A stretch of 64,000 bases of DNA, taken from positions 3,452,501-3,516,500 of the forward strand of contig NZ_CP019508.1 in the NCBI RefSeq assembly GCF_002002865.1, read 5' to 3'. The notes under the pieces were generated by a model. It was not told where the DNA came from. It worked only from the letters and a program-made list of their open reading frames with translations, and searched no databases. Source of the DNA: Brevundimonas sp. LM2 (GTDB lineage Bacteria > Pseudomonadota > Alphaproteobacteria > Caulobacterales > Caulobacteraceae). Position 1 is the first letter of the stretch. The number at the start of each line of letters is the position of its first letter. Shown here piece after piece: positions 48,701 to 55,014 of this stretch. Position numbers and translations under genes: made by a program.

Positions 48701-49991
48701 CGCGCCTTTGTTCCGGCCGGTGACGACCGACATTCACGGCGAGAAGCGGTTCACCTCGACCATCGCCCGCCGGCTGGACTCCCTGGGTGCCCTGACCCGG
48801 GGCGAACGCCGGACCGCCGGCGCCGGACTGTTCCGGGCCGAGGACAATCTCGAAAGTCCATGGGCGCGGCGGGCGCTCCTGGTCTTCTATGGCGCGCTCG
48901 GGTTCGGCGAACTCTCCTCCATGACGCTCGAGGTCTTCGAGACGAGGACGGGTCTCAAGCTGCGCGACGCCGATGGAGCCCTCAAGCCGTCCGACGACCT
49001 GCCGCCGATCCACACCTTCCTCAATCGGCTGCTGGCTTTGCGCATCGCAGACCAGAACGCCCTGTTCGCGGATTTCGACCGCATTCTCGGCGGGCTTCTG
49101 GAACGGGCGGCGGCGTCGGGCGATCTGGATCGGGGCCTGGAGGACATCGATGCCGAGGAGCTGGAGGTGCTCCAGGCGGAGACGATCCGGACCGACGTCT
49201 CGACCGGCGCGGAGACGGCTCTTGTGACCTTTTCGCTAAGGGTTCGGCGTGACGTGCTGAGCCCGGAGGACGCGTTGGTCCGGACCGCGAACGGAGCGTT
49301 CCGTCTGGCGGTCAACGCACGGTCGGGCCGGGCCGCTATCGTCGAGCTTGGGCTGACGACGACGACCGAAGAGGATCGGCTGGTGGCTGCCGTGCGAATG
49401 GTGCGTCCGGATCAGCATCAGGTCATGACACAAAAGGCCTTCGAGGAGTCCGCCTGGTCGGAAGCCGGTGAGGCGGAATGGCGATCCGTCTGGGACGCCG
49501 AAGTCGCCCGGATCGATCCGTGGCGCGTCCGCGAACTGACCCTGGCGACCGGCCTGCTACTCCCGATCTGGGGCCGCCTGCCCGCCAAGGGTTGCTCCGT
49601 CCGGCGCGTCCGGGCCCCGGACGGTCGGCGTTGGCTCGGCCGGGTTCTCGACGATGTCCAGGTGCGAACCCTGAAGACGGCCCTGGGTCTGACCACGGTC
49701 GGCGAAACCTGGGCGGACGGGGGGAGGACAGCAGCGGCGGTGCTCGACCGAAACGTTCAGCTTTCGCTGTCGGGCGCCCTGTGGCTCAAGCGATCCCGTG
49801 TCATGGACCGCTGGAGGCTGGAGATCGTCGGCGGTCGCACCGATCGCGACGCGCTCATCGCCCTCGGCTGCTTCGTCGAGATCATCGCCTATACGCCCCG
49901 GATCTTTGCGCCCGTCGATCGACCGGACATCGTCGAGGCGGTTCTGCGGCGCCACCCGGTGCAGTCGGTCCTCGACGGCACCGCGGCCTGA
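45723..49991 (+). CDS. Fused N6-adenine methyltransferase and Strawberry-notch-like helicase
   Basis: 1422 residues. The N-terminal third is a methyltransferase: QFSTPPELAALAVLAARV, VLEPSAGTGLIAVIAE (SAM binding) and VVCNPPFSD (catalytic NPPF near 213). The middle has a superfamily 2 ATPase with GDGTGCGKGRQIAAVIADN (Walker A near 476-485), ALWLSRNDALLDDARRDW and IAFDEAHAMAN (motif II near 584). The C-terminal helicase lobe of Strawberry-notch type includes FSDAGGTGRSYHADLSVQN and IQGLGRSHRTHQ. Proteins of this sort are typical of large ICEs and phages. The combination suggests DNA modification coupled to remodelling, perhaps to protect the element during transfer. Start ATG 45723 has CAGGAG upstream. 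Confidence 0.9.
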   Translation: MTHAACTTPSLFNAPGRPDHAANILATARALAAQLARSRTLDRRLVSSVMTTTFGGSDAEGLWSWRDAYEAIEAASVLHIRRLAPQIGRLEDAPVEIVGLLGTLSALGLTHSRRSEAQVALDQFSTPPELAALAVLAARVRPQDRVLEPSAGTGLIAVIAEACGGTLTLNEIAAGRADLLGGLFPTATRSRHDGRHIHDRIPDSGGFDVVVCNPPFSDLEAHLVAGFAALADGGRLAAIVPLTALTDDPLLNRLAAKGCMIARIAFPARAFAKHGTTVDTGLLVLDRSEPDPHVAPQLSAEDLVQAAGMVAALPDRRGSRPRQRFQVTAGTLVAPRDRSIALPSGRLGFLTGAAPVVYETRGWTGEGRDVGLYQAHALARIVLQTARPHPSPLVESGPMASVAPPAPTYRPILPPAVCAEGRLSDAQAETVIYAGEAHAGLLAAWWARTEGPHQLALSAEDRDGSFQLRRGFFLGDGTGCGKGRQIAAVIADNMAQGRTRALWLSRNDALLDDARRDWSAIGGGAHDIVPLNSWKLGQGVRMDRGVMFTTYATLRQPARGEKVSRLDQIVAWLGEDFDGVIAFDEAHAMANAAGGGKGARGTRKASLQGMAGLALQNRLPRARVLYVSATGATTAENLAYASRLGLWGGPDAPFVSRDDFLDAMDKGGVAAMELVARELKALGLYVARSLSFEGVEYEPLRHDLTEGDIAIWDAWADAFQLIHANLAEALKATGVNDEEGKARSGQAASAIHSAFEGAKLRFFGHLLAGLKAPTLTAAIREDLAHNRSAVVQIVSTNEAVMERRLASIPPEEWNNLTIDLTPREYVLDYLREAFPITLMDAIESDDGGVTLVPVMVDGRPAVSQEALRRRQALIERMACLPAVPGVLDAVLDAFGTDVVAEITGRSRRIVMRDGRRLVERRGASAARSETEAFMSGRKRVLVFSDAGGTGRSYHADLSVQNQQRRVHYLVEPGWRADAAIQGLGRSHRTHQASAPLFRPVTTDIHGEKRFTSTIARRLDSLGALTRGERRTAGAGLFRAEDNLESPWARRALLVFYGALGFGELSSMTLEVFETRTGLKLRDADGALKPSDDLPPIHTFLNRLLALRIADQNALFADFDRILGGLLERAAASGDLDRGLEDIDAEELEVLQAETIRTDVSTGAETALVTFSLRVRRDVLSPEDALVRTANGAFRLAVNARSGRAAIVELGLTTTTEEDRLVAAVRMVRPDQHQVMTQKAFEESAWSEAGEAEWRSVWDAEVARIDPWRVRELTLATGLLLPIWGRLPAKGCSVRRVRAPDGRRWLGRVLDDVQVRTLKTALGLTTVGETWADGGRTAAAVLDRNVQLSLSGALWLKRSRVMDRWRLEIVGGRTDRDALIALGCFVEIIAYTPRIFAPVDRPDIVEAVLRRHPVQSVLDGTAA

Positions 49992-50011
49992 GTTGGCGCC
50001 CGCGGGCGTCG

Positions 50012-50728
50012 TCAGATCCGCCAGGGGAAGGCGATCTCCGTCTCTCCGGTGACGGCGCCCGCCGCATCGAAGCGCCGTTCCCAGATTCGCCCGGCGCCCG
50101 AGCGATCGATGGCGACCACCGTGCTGCATCGGGTGCCGTAGAGGTCATTGCGAAGAAAGATCGGGGACGCATCGGGCGTGCGCCCGTCCTCCCGATCGTC
50201 CAGCCGCGCGAACAGACCCTCCGGATTCGTCGGGGCCTGTGCCAGCCAGGTCTGGGCGGCCGTCGTCAGCCGCTCCTTCCGGTCCCAGGGCGCGTCGAGC
50301 AGACCGTTGGAAAGCGCGTGCCACCCGGGCGCAAGGCGTCGCTCAAGCGGCGCCGGTCGATTGGTCCGCTCGCGCGCATCGTCCCCGGCGACGACGACGA
50401 GGTTGAACGGATTGTACCGGTCGGCATCGTGCGCCGCGAAGGGCGTTCGATGCACCAAGGCTCCGTGGACCAGTTCGCCGCGGCTGAGGCGGGTGGGGTC
50501 CGGCGGTCCCTGTCCGGTGATGTTCGTGACGACCGCGAAGCGGGCGTGGGTCTCGGAGACCCCCAGCCACATGCCGCCCGACTGCAGATCCCGGCCGCCG
50601 ATGACCCCGGAGCCGTCGGTCCAGCGCGCCAGGGGCGCGGACGGTCGAGCGTGGAGTTCGTCCCGATTGCCTGCCGCGACGAGCAGCCAGTCCGGATGGA
50701 TCGCCCACGCGAAAGTCAGAACGCACAT
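50012..50728 (-). CDS. NRDE-family (TANGO2-like) protein
   Basis: 238 residues. The N-terminus MCVLTFAWAIHPDWLLVAAGNRDELHARPS carries the Asn-Arg-Asp-Glu signature of the family with the N-terminal Cys nucleophile of the NTN-like fold, and ends with NDLYGTRCSTVVAIDRSG. Role unresolved; eukaryotic relatives handle haem or Golgi functions. It is the only minus-strand gene in the plus-strand block and converges with the helicase gene, so it may be separately acquired cargo. Confidence 0.88.
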   Translation of the reverse strand: MCVLTFAWAIHPDWLLVAAGNRDELHARPSAPLARWTDGSGVIGGRDLQSGGMWLGVSETHARFAVVTNITGQGPPDPTRLSRGELVHGALVHRTPFAAHDADRYNPFNLVVVAGDDARERTNRPAPLERRLAPGWHALSNGLLDAPWDRKERLTTAAQTWLAQAPTNPEGLFARLDDREDGRTPDASPIFLRNDLYGTRCSTVVAIDRSGAGRIWERRFDAAGAVTGETEIAFPWRI

Positions 50729-50783
50729 GCCCCACCATCGCGCGAAAGACGGTCAAAGGCGACATCGGGCTCCAGAACGGGTG

Positions 50784-50803
50784 ACCGGGCGAAAGCGCCC
50801 GGT
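50784..50803 (+). other. Perfect 8-bp hairpin before leader copy 4
   Basis: ACCGGGCG-AAAG-CGCCCGGT with no T-run after it. It sits between the start of the minus-strand NRDE gene and the leader of the SSB-like gene, and may insulate the two or stabilise an RNA end. Confidence 0.45.
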
Positions 50804-50806
50804 CCC

Positions 50807-50890
50807 AAAGCCGGGAGGAAGGGAGGTTGGGGGCGAAGACGCATCAGGGAGATCGGCTCCCCGGCGGCTTCGGATCAACAGGAGCCTGAC
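50807..50890 (+). promoter_or_regulatory. Shared ICE leader, copy 4 (before SSB-like gene)
   Basis: AAAGCCGGGAGGAAGGGAGG (50807-50826), then hairpin GGGAG-ATCGG-CTCCC (50847-50861), then CAGGAG eight bases before ATG 50891. Loop ATCGG is identical to copy 2. Confidence 0.6.
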
Positions 50891-51262
50891 ATGCAATCCA
50901 TGATGTTCACCGGCCGGCTGGCGGCCGACCCCCAGATCAGCCCGGACTTCGGCAAGGCGGTGTTCCGGCTTCTCGAAAAGCGCGGCGTCGACAGCGCCGG
51001 AAAGGACCGGCTCGTCGGAGTCAACTGCGTCAGCTGGTCGAAAGGCCTCAACGAAAAAGTCATCGCGCGCGGCCTGGCCCAGGGCTGCGAAGCGGTCGTC
51101 ATCGGGGCCTTCATCGACACGGCCTATGCGGCCAAGGGCGGTGCGGAGCGGACGGCCAAGGAGCTGGTGATCAACCGGCTGACCGTTCTCGATTGGGCCG
51201 AGGACCGAGGCGCGGCTCGCGCCGACGCCGACGCCGACGCCGACGCCCGCGTCGGCGCCTGA
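50891..51262 (+). CDS. SSB-like OB-fold protein
   Basis: 123 residues. MQSMMFTGRLAADPQISPDFGKAVFRLLEKRG and VNCVSWSKGLNEKVIARGLAQGCEAVVIGAFIDTAY follow the OB-fold SSB pattern (start, G-R-L-x-x-D-P, W motif), with LVINRLTVLDWAED at the end. It lacks the DDIPF-type acidic tip and instead ends in an (Ala-Asp)n run from a GCCGAC repeat. It probably binds the transferred single strand but cannot recruit SSB partners via the usual tail. Confidence 0.78.
   Translation: MQSMMFTGRLAADPQISPDFGKAVFRLLEKRGVDSAGKDRLVGVNCVSWSKGLNEKVIARGLAQGCEAVVIGAFIDTAYAAKGGAERTAKELVINRLTVLDWAEDRGAARADADADADARVGA
51221..51247 (+). repeat. GCCGAC tandem repeat in SSB-like gene
   Basis: Four and a half copies of GCCGAC encoding Ala-Asp repeats near the C-terminus. 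Copy number could vary by slippage in multiples that keep the reading frame. Confidence 0.75.
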
Positions 51263-51298
51263 TCTCGACCACCCTCAACTTATTTTCAGGAGACTGAC

Positions 51299-51718
51299 AT
51301 GCAAACCCTCATCATCGAAGGCTATCTGGCCGCCGACCCGTCCATCCTCGCCGCCCAGGGCTCGGGCAGGAAGCGGGCGAGTTTCCGGGTGCTGGAGACG
51401 ACCCGGTTCCGCAAGGCGGACGGCACGCCGGGCGAACGCACGACCGGCTTCAACTGCCTGTGTTTCAACGAGGCGACGGCCGAAAAATACATTGAGCCGT
51501 TCGCCAGGAAAGGCAGCCGGGTGGTCATCCAGGGTCACGTCGAGAACGACACCTGGACCGGCAAGGACGGGGTCGAACACTATGACCTGCGTCTGATCGT
51601 GGGCGACATTCGGCTGAAGAACCGGCGCGACCGGGACCAGGACGCGGAGACTGTGGCGAGCCGACACGTCCAGGAGCCGGCGAGCGGCTACGACCTGAAC
51701 GACGACATTCCGTTCTGA
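51299..51718 (+). CDS. ssb: Single-stranded DNA-binding protein
   Basis: 139 residues from ATG 51299 with CAGGAG upstream. OB-fold SSB: IEGYLAADPSIL, FRVLETTRFR, FNCLCFNEATAEKYIEPFARKGSRVVIQGHVEN, and the canonical acidic tip DLNDDIPF for binding replication and repair partners. It is the second of two adjacent ssDNA-binding genes and is followed by a terminator. Confidence 0.92.
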   Translation: MQTLIIEGYLAADPSILAAQGSGRKRASFRVLETTRFRKADGTPGERTTGFNCLCFNEATAEKYIEPFARKGSRVVIQGHVENDTWTGKDGVEHYDLRLIVGDIRLKNRRDRDQDAETVASRHVQEPASGYDLNDDIPF

Positions 51719-51738
51719 TCGAACCGAACGACCACGAG

Positions 51739-51769
51739 CGGCCTGGCGCGCAAGCGCCGGGCCGTTTTT
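51739..51769 (+). terminator. Rho-independent terminator after ssb
   Basis: CGGCC-TGGCGC-GCAA-GCGCCG-GGCCG then TTTTT. A perfect-looking 11-bp stem (one G-T pair) 20 bases after the ssb stop. Confidence 0.88.
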
Positions 51770-51775
51770 CCATGG

Positions 51776-51839
51776 CCGGAGGCAAAGGAAGGACGGACGC
51801 GGGGCGAGCCGATCGGGCTCGTTGAACGGGGAGTTTCCC
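51776..51839 (+). promoter_or_regulatory. Shared ICE leader, copy 5 (before gcrA-like gene)
   Basis: Purine tract ccggaggcaaaggaaggacg (51776-51795), hairpin CGAGCC-GATCG-GGCTCG (51805-51821), then GGGAG before ATG 51840. Starts directly after the ssb terminator, so it is the true 5' part of a new transcript. Confidence 0.6.
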
Positions 51840-52298
51840 ATGAAAGCCTCCGCCTGGACCGATGATCGTGTGGGTCGCCTGAAGACTCTCTGGCTCGCGG
51901 GCCAGAGCGCCGATGCGATCGCCCGCCACCTTGCCCACGGCATCACTCGAAACGCCGTCCTCGGCAAGGTGCGTCGTCTCGGCCTGTCCACGGGACGTCA
52001 GGCCGGCGTGGCGTCGCTGGCCAAGGTCCAACCTGCGCCGGCGCCGCGCCTGCGCTTGCCAGCGTCCGGGGCCCCGGTTACGGCATCGGCGTCTTCCCCG
52101 GAGCCCGGCCCGGCGACCCTGCAGTCCGTGGGCCGCGCCGACTGCCGCTGGCCTTTGGGGGATCCGCGCGCCCTGGATTTCGCCGTGTGCGGGCGGCGCG
52201 TCGCGCGCGGCGCCTATTGCGCGGACCATGCGGCGATCGCTTATCGACCCCGTCGAGAAACGCCGGCAGACCTCGACCGTCTGGCGCAGCTCGGGTGA
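51840..52298 (+). CDS. GcrA-family cell-cycle regulator carried on the ICE
   Basis: 152 residues. The N-terminal helix-turn-helix KASAWTDDRVGRLKTLWLAGQSADAIARHLA and ITRNAVLGKVRRLGLSTGR is the GcrA DNA-binding domain, and the C-terminus DCRWPLGDPRALDFAVCGRRV, YCADHAAIAYRP is the part that binds sigma-70. GcrA in Caulobacter acts with CcrM methylation to control S-phase genes. Here it is a horizontally carried copy, shorter in the linker than the chromosomal protein; it could link ICE genes with the host cell cycle. Followed by a strong terminator. Confidence 0.9.
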   Translation: MKASAWTDDRVGRLKTLWLAGQSADAIARHLAHGITRNAVLGKVRRLGLSTGRQAGVASLAKVQPAPAPRLRLPASGAPVTASASSPEPGPATLQSVGRADCRWPLGDPRALDFAVCGRRVARGAYCADHAAIAYRPRRETPADLDRLAQLG

Positions 52299-52345
52299 CC
52301 GACAGTCGCCTTGCCAACGCTTCATTTCTCGACGACTCTTTCGTC

Positions 52346-52376
52346 AACGGCGGCCTGTGTGAGGCCGCCGTTTGTC
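52346..52376 (+). terminator. Rho-independent terminator after gcrA-like gene
   Basis: AACGGCGGCC, loop TGTGTGA, GGCCGCCGTT followed by TGTCTTG. A perfect 10-bp stem about 50 bases after the stop. Confidence 0.85.
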
Positions 52377-52434
52377 TTGTCCGGGCGCCCGTCGCGTCGT
52401 CCGCCTTTCCGGCCTTTGGCCACACGAGGATCTC

Positions 52435-52662
52435 ATGGCGACTCCCGCCGCCGAATTGAAAGTCGCCCGGCAGGTGCTGGGATGGGACCCGCTGACCCTG
52501 GGTCGGGCGCTCAGGCTGACCGGCGCTCCGGACAAGCTCGAGGCGCGCATTCTCGCTATGGAAGCCGGCAAACGCGACGTCAGCGGACCCGTCCAGGTCG
52601 CGGTGGAAGCGTTCCTCAGCGGTTGGAGGCCGAGCGGCTGGAGCCCGCCTCCGTCTTCCTGA
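52435..52662 (+). CDS. Small helix-turn-helix-like ICE protein
   Basis: 75 residues from ATG 52435, preceded by GAGGA. ELKVARQVLGWDPLTLGRALRLTG...ARILAMEAGKRDVSGPVQVAVEAFLSGWRP has the outline of an XRE-type HTH (L-x-x-A-R-x-x-L-G-W, then W/M-E-x-G-K-R). A putative regulator; the length is short and the domain is divergent. A frame open upstream to 52372 runs into the terminator and is not used. Confidence 0.65.
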   Translation: MATPAAELKVARQVLGWDPLTLGRALRLTGAPDKLEARILAMEAGKRDVSGPVQVAVEAFLSGWRPSGWSPPPSS

Positions 52663-52755
52663 TCGCGTCCAGCCAGGCCGGCTGACGGCTTAGGCCCGGG
52701 TTGTTGTTCGGCTCCGTCCGTCTCAAACTCCGCATGACGGTTGCATTGGACGGAG

Positions 52756-53397
52756 ATGATCGATGGTTCTGGTACCATGTTTGCCGCCACCATCCTGCTT
52801 CAGGCGGATGTTCCTCCTGTCCCCGGGCTGTGTTCGGCACCCGTCCCGACCGACAGGGAAACAGCAGGCTGCTACCAGACGAGTGAGTTCGATCTGATCG
52901 GCGCACCGGCGACGCTCTACTGGCACGTCTACGAGACAGCCACCCTGGATGACGCCCAGGTCGAGGCTTGGAACCACCGGTGGGCGGCGGTTGCCCAGGC
53001 CCACTCAAGGACCTGGCTCTACGTCCTGGGCGGTCCGCAAGAGCGTGTGGGCGCAGCCGCGCAGAAGCGCGCCGTGATTGGCCCGCTGACGGTGCCGGCG
53101 GGTCCGGTGACCGCCCATTTCGCGGTAGCGATCTTTCCCCCGGGCATGCGAACGCGCGTCCACTCTCATCCCGGTCCGGAAGCGTTCTACGTCGTCGAAG
53201 GCGAGCAGTGCATGGAGACCCCTTCGGACGAAGCCGTCATCGCAGCGGGTGGAACCTACGTCATCTCTGGCGGTCCCCACCTTCAGGCCGCGCCCCAGGG
53301 ACGCCGAAATCTGGTGCTGATCCTGGCTCCCGCAGGCGCGCCATTCGTCATCCCGGATGGGGACAGATGGTCGCCGTCGGGCTTCTGCGCTTCCTGA
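52756..53397 (+). CDS. Cupin-domain protein
   Basis: About 213 residues if ATG 52756 is used; ATG 52777 and TTG 52741 are alternatives and none has a clean Shine-Dalgarno. The cupin motif is in VAIFPPGMRTRVHSHPGPEAFYVVEGEQCMETP with two His and a Glu for metal, and VISGGPHLQAAPQGRRNLVLIL as second motif. The first 90 residues are not part of the cupin. Probable small-molecule binding or sensory protein; GC and context suggest independent cargo in the ICE. Confidence 0.78.
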   Translation: MIDGSGTMFAATILLQADVPPVPGLCSAPVPTDRETAGCYQTSEFDLIGAPATLYWHVYETATLDDAQVEAWNHRWAAVAQAHSRTWLYVLGGPQERVGAAAQKRAVIGPLTVPAGPVTAHFAVAIFPPGMRTRVHSHPGPEAFYVVEGEQCMETPSDEAVIAAGGTYVISGGPHLQAAPQGRRNLVLILAPAGAPFVIPDGDRWSPSGFCAS

Positions 53398-53777
53398 CGA
53401 AATGCGCTCCGGGCGATCCACCCGGCTCGGACGGCATGCTGCTGTGAACCGGAGTGATGGCTGCCTGCGGCGCCACCGCGTGTTGGCGGATGGTCCGCGC
53501 CGTCGGCACGCCGACGACGACTGAACCGAAGCTCGGCGGTTCGTCGTCCGTATCGGCGCAACGGCGCCGAATGGGGTCCTCGCCCGGAAGAGGGCGAGGA
53601 CTTGCCCCCACACAACGCCCTCCGATCTTGTCATATCACCCCGGAAGTCAACGGCTGCGCCGTTCCCCTCCACGGAGGGCAAGCGGCCCTCCGCTCCGGT
53701 GACTGCCGGGGACCCCGATATGGCCAAGACCGGGGTCGTTGCGCATGGGGCGCCCGACATTCTCAAGGAATGTTCCA
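53398..53777. other. Intergenic region with two inverted repeats before DUF2493 gene
   Basis: 380 bases without a gene. Two perfect 7-bp inverted repeats are visible: CGGAGGG/CCCTCCG (near 53678-53698) and GACCCCG/CGGGGTC (near 53711-53740). The second lies just upstream of AAGGA and ATG 53778. They look like leader structure but do not match the shared leader family. Confidence 0.45.
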
Positions 53778-54695
53778 ATGACCCGCTTCAACACTGCTTC
53801 CTCCGCCTTGGCCAACCTGTCCGCCTCTCTGGAAGACGATGGTTCGCTCCCGACCGAGGACGCCCTGATCCAGCTCGGGCGCGCGCTCATGACCGAGCTG
53901 ATCGACGTCATCGCCGACACCGCACTGGAGGACTTTCAGACCATCCTGGGAGAAGCCCTGATCGGCGCCTTCCACTCGGCGGCCGGACGGATCGAACGAG
54001 ATGCCGACCGGGCGCGCGATACCATGCGATCGCTCGACCGCGACTTCGATGGATCGGAAGCGGCGGACGTCGAACTTCAGGAGGCCACGGCGAAGGCCAG
54101 GGCGGGGGACGCCGCGACCCAGGCCTGCGAACTCATCCGGGATGCAGCATCCGAAACCTGGACGGTCGCGACCGGTGAGGTCTGGACGGCCTGGCGGGGC
54201 TCGCGGCGCGGCACCTATCTGACGGCGGCGCAGCTGGAAGCCAAACAAGCCATCCGCGCGATCCGCAGCCGGAAGTCGGGGGACGCGGATCCGGGTGGTC
54301 CGGTGATCGCCTTCCGGGGCGCGCCGACGGCCGACAGCGCGGAGGATGCGGGCCGGATCTTCGACGCCCTGAACTGGGCGAAGCAGGAATGGCCCGACAT
54401 GGCACTGGCGACGACCGGGGCGAAGGGATCCGAGAAATTGGCGATCAAATGGGCCCAGCAGAAGGGGGTGAAGCTGATCCTCGCCCGCGCGGACTTCGAC
54501 GCCCACGGCAAGGCCGCCCCCTTCCGGGCGAACGACGAACTCATCGCGCTCGAGCCGGAGGTCTGCCTGACCCTGGTCCATTCGGTGGATCGGGCGAGGC
54601 AGGACCAACGGCCGTTTGGGCCGGCGCTCAACCTCGGACAGAAGGCGATGGAGTCCGGGCTGCGGCACGTCTCCATCAAGGCTCGAGCCGCCTGA
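53778..54695 (+). CDS. DUF2493 (SLOG-like) domain protein
   Basis: 305 residues. The N-terminal half is helical (ALMTELIDVIADTALEDFQTILGEALIG). The C-terminal half is the DUF2493/SLOG domain: VIAFRGAPTADSAEDAGRIFDALNWAKQEW, MALATTGAKGSEKLAIKWAQQKGVKLIL, and FRANDELIALEPEVCLTLVH, a Rossmann-like nucleotide-binding fold. Small SLOG proteins bind nucleotide-derived messengers; the function in ICEs is unknown. AAGGA lies eight bases before the ATG. The terminator 22 bases after the stop ends the gene's transcript. Confidence 0.87.
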   Translation: MTRFNTASSALANLSASLEDDGSLPTEDALIQLGRALMTELIDVIADTALEDFQTILGEALIGAFHSAAGRIERDADRARDTMRSLDRDFDGSEAADVELQEATAKARAGDAATQACELIRDAASETWTVATGEVWTAWRGSRRGTYLTAAQLEAKQAIRAIRSRKSGDADPGGPVIAFRGAPTADSAEDAGRIFDALNWAKQEWPDMALATTGAKGSEKLAIKWAQQKGVKLILARADFDAHGKAAPFRANDELIALEPEVCLTLVHSVDRARQDQRPFGPALNLGQKAMESGLRHVSIKARAA

Positions 54696-54717
54696 CAGAT
54701 TGAACCTGAGATCAACG

Positions 54718-54745
54718 ACCCGCTCGGCTTCGGCCGGGCGGGTTT
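54718..54745 (+). terminator. Rho-independent terminator after DUF2493 gene
   Basis: ACCCGCTCGGC-TTCG-GCCGGGCGGGT followed by TTTTG, a strong stem with a TTCG tetraloop. Confidence 0.85.
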
Positions 54746-54799
54746 TTGTTTGTTGTCCGGAGCTGTCCATGACCGGAGGGGGACGCGTGCAGCGGCGTC

Positions 54800-54897
54800 G
54801 ACAGGGTATTGATCCGCGTTGACAGGGATTGGTTGTTGTTGTCGGCGGTGGTGCGGAATCGTCAAAAGAGGGGCTTAGGGCAAGATAAAAGAGGGGG
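54800..54897. other. Candidate oriT with nic-like core and direct repeats
   Basis: On the minus strand TATCTTGCCC (54887 to 54878) matches the RP4 nic core TATCCTG/CCC in 9 of 10 bases. It is flanked by direct repeats AAAAGAGGGG at 54864-54873 and 54887-54896. Further upstream GACAGGGTATTG (54800-54811) and GACAGGGATTGG (54821-54832) form a second repeat pair. The region is the only non-coding DNA directly before the relaxase gene, where P-type oriT sites often lie. Proposed from sequence similarity only. Confidence 0.55.
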
Positions 54898-55014
54898 TTT
54901 GGCCTTCTGCTTTTCCCAGCCCCGGCAGAGAGTTGCGAGGTATCCCGGCCGCGGCGACGACTTGGCTCGAGTTGCGGCGCCAATCCGGGCTCGAGGTTCT
55001 GTCGGAGACCGACC

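Noticed and set aside
49478..50890. N-terminal extension of the SSB-like frame through the NRDE gene
   Set aside because: The frame happens to be open, but SSB homology begins at ATG 50891 after a leader and CAGGAG.
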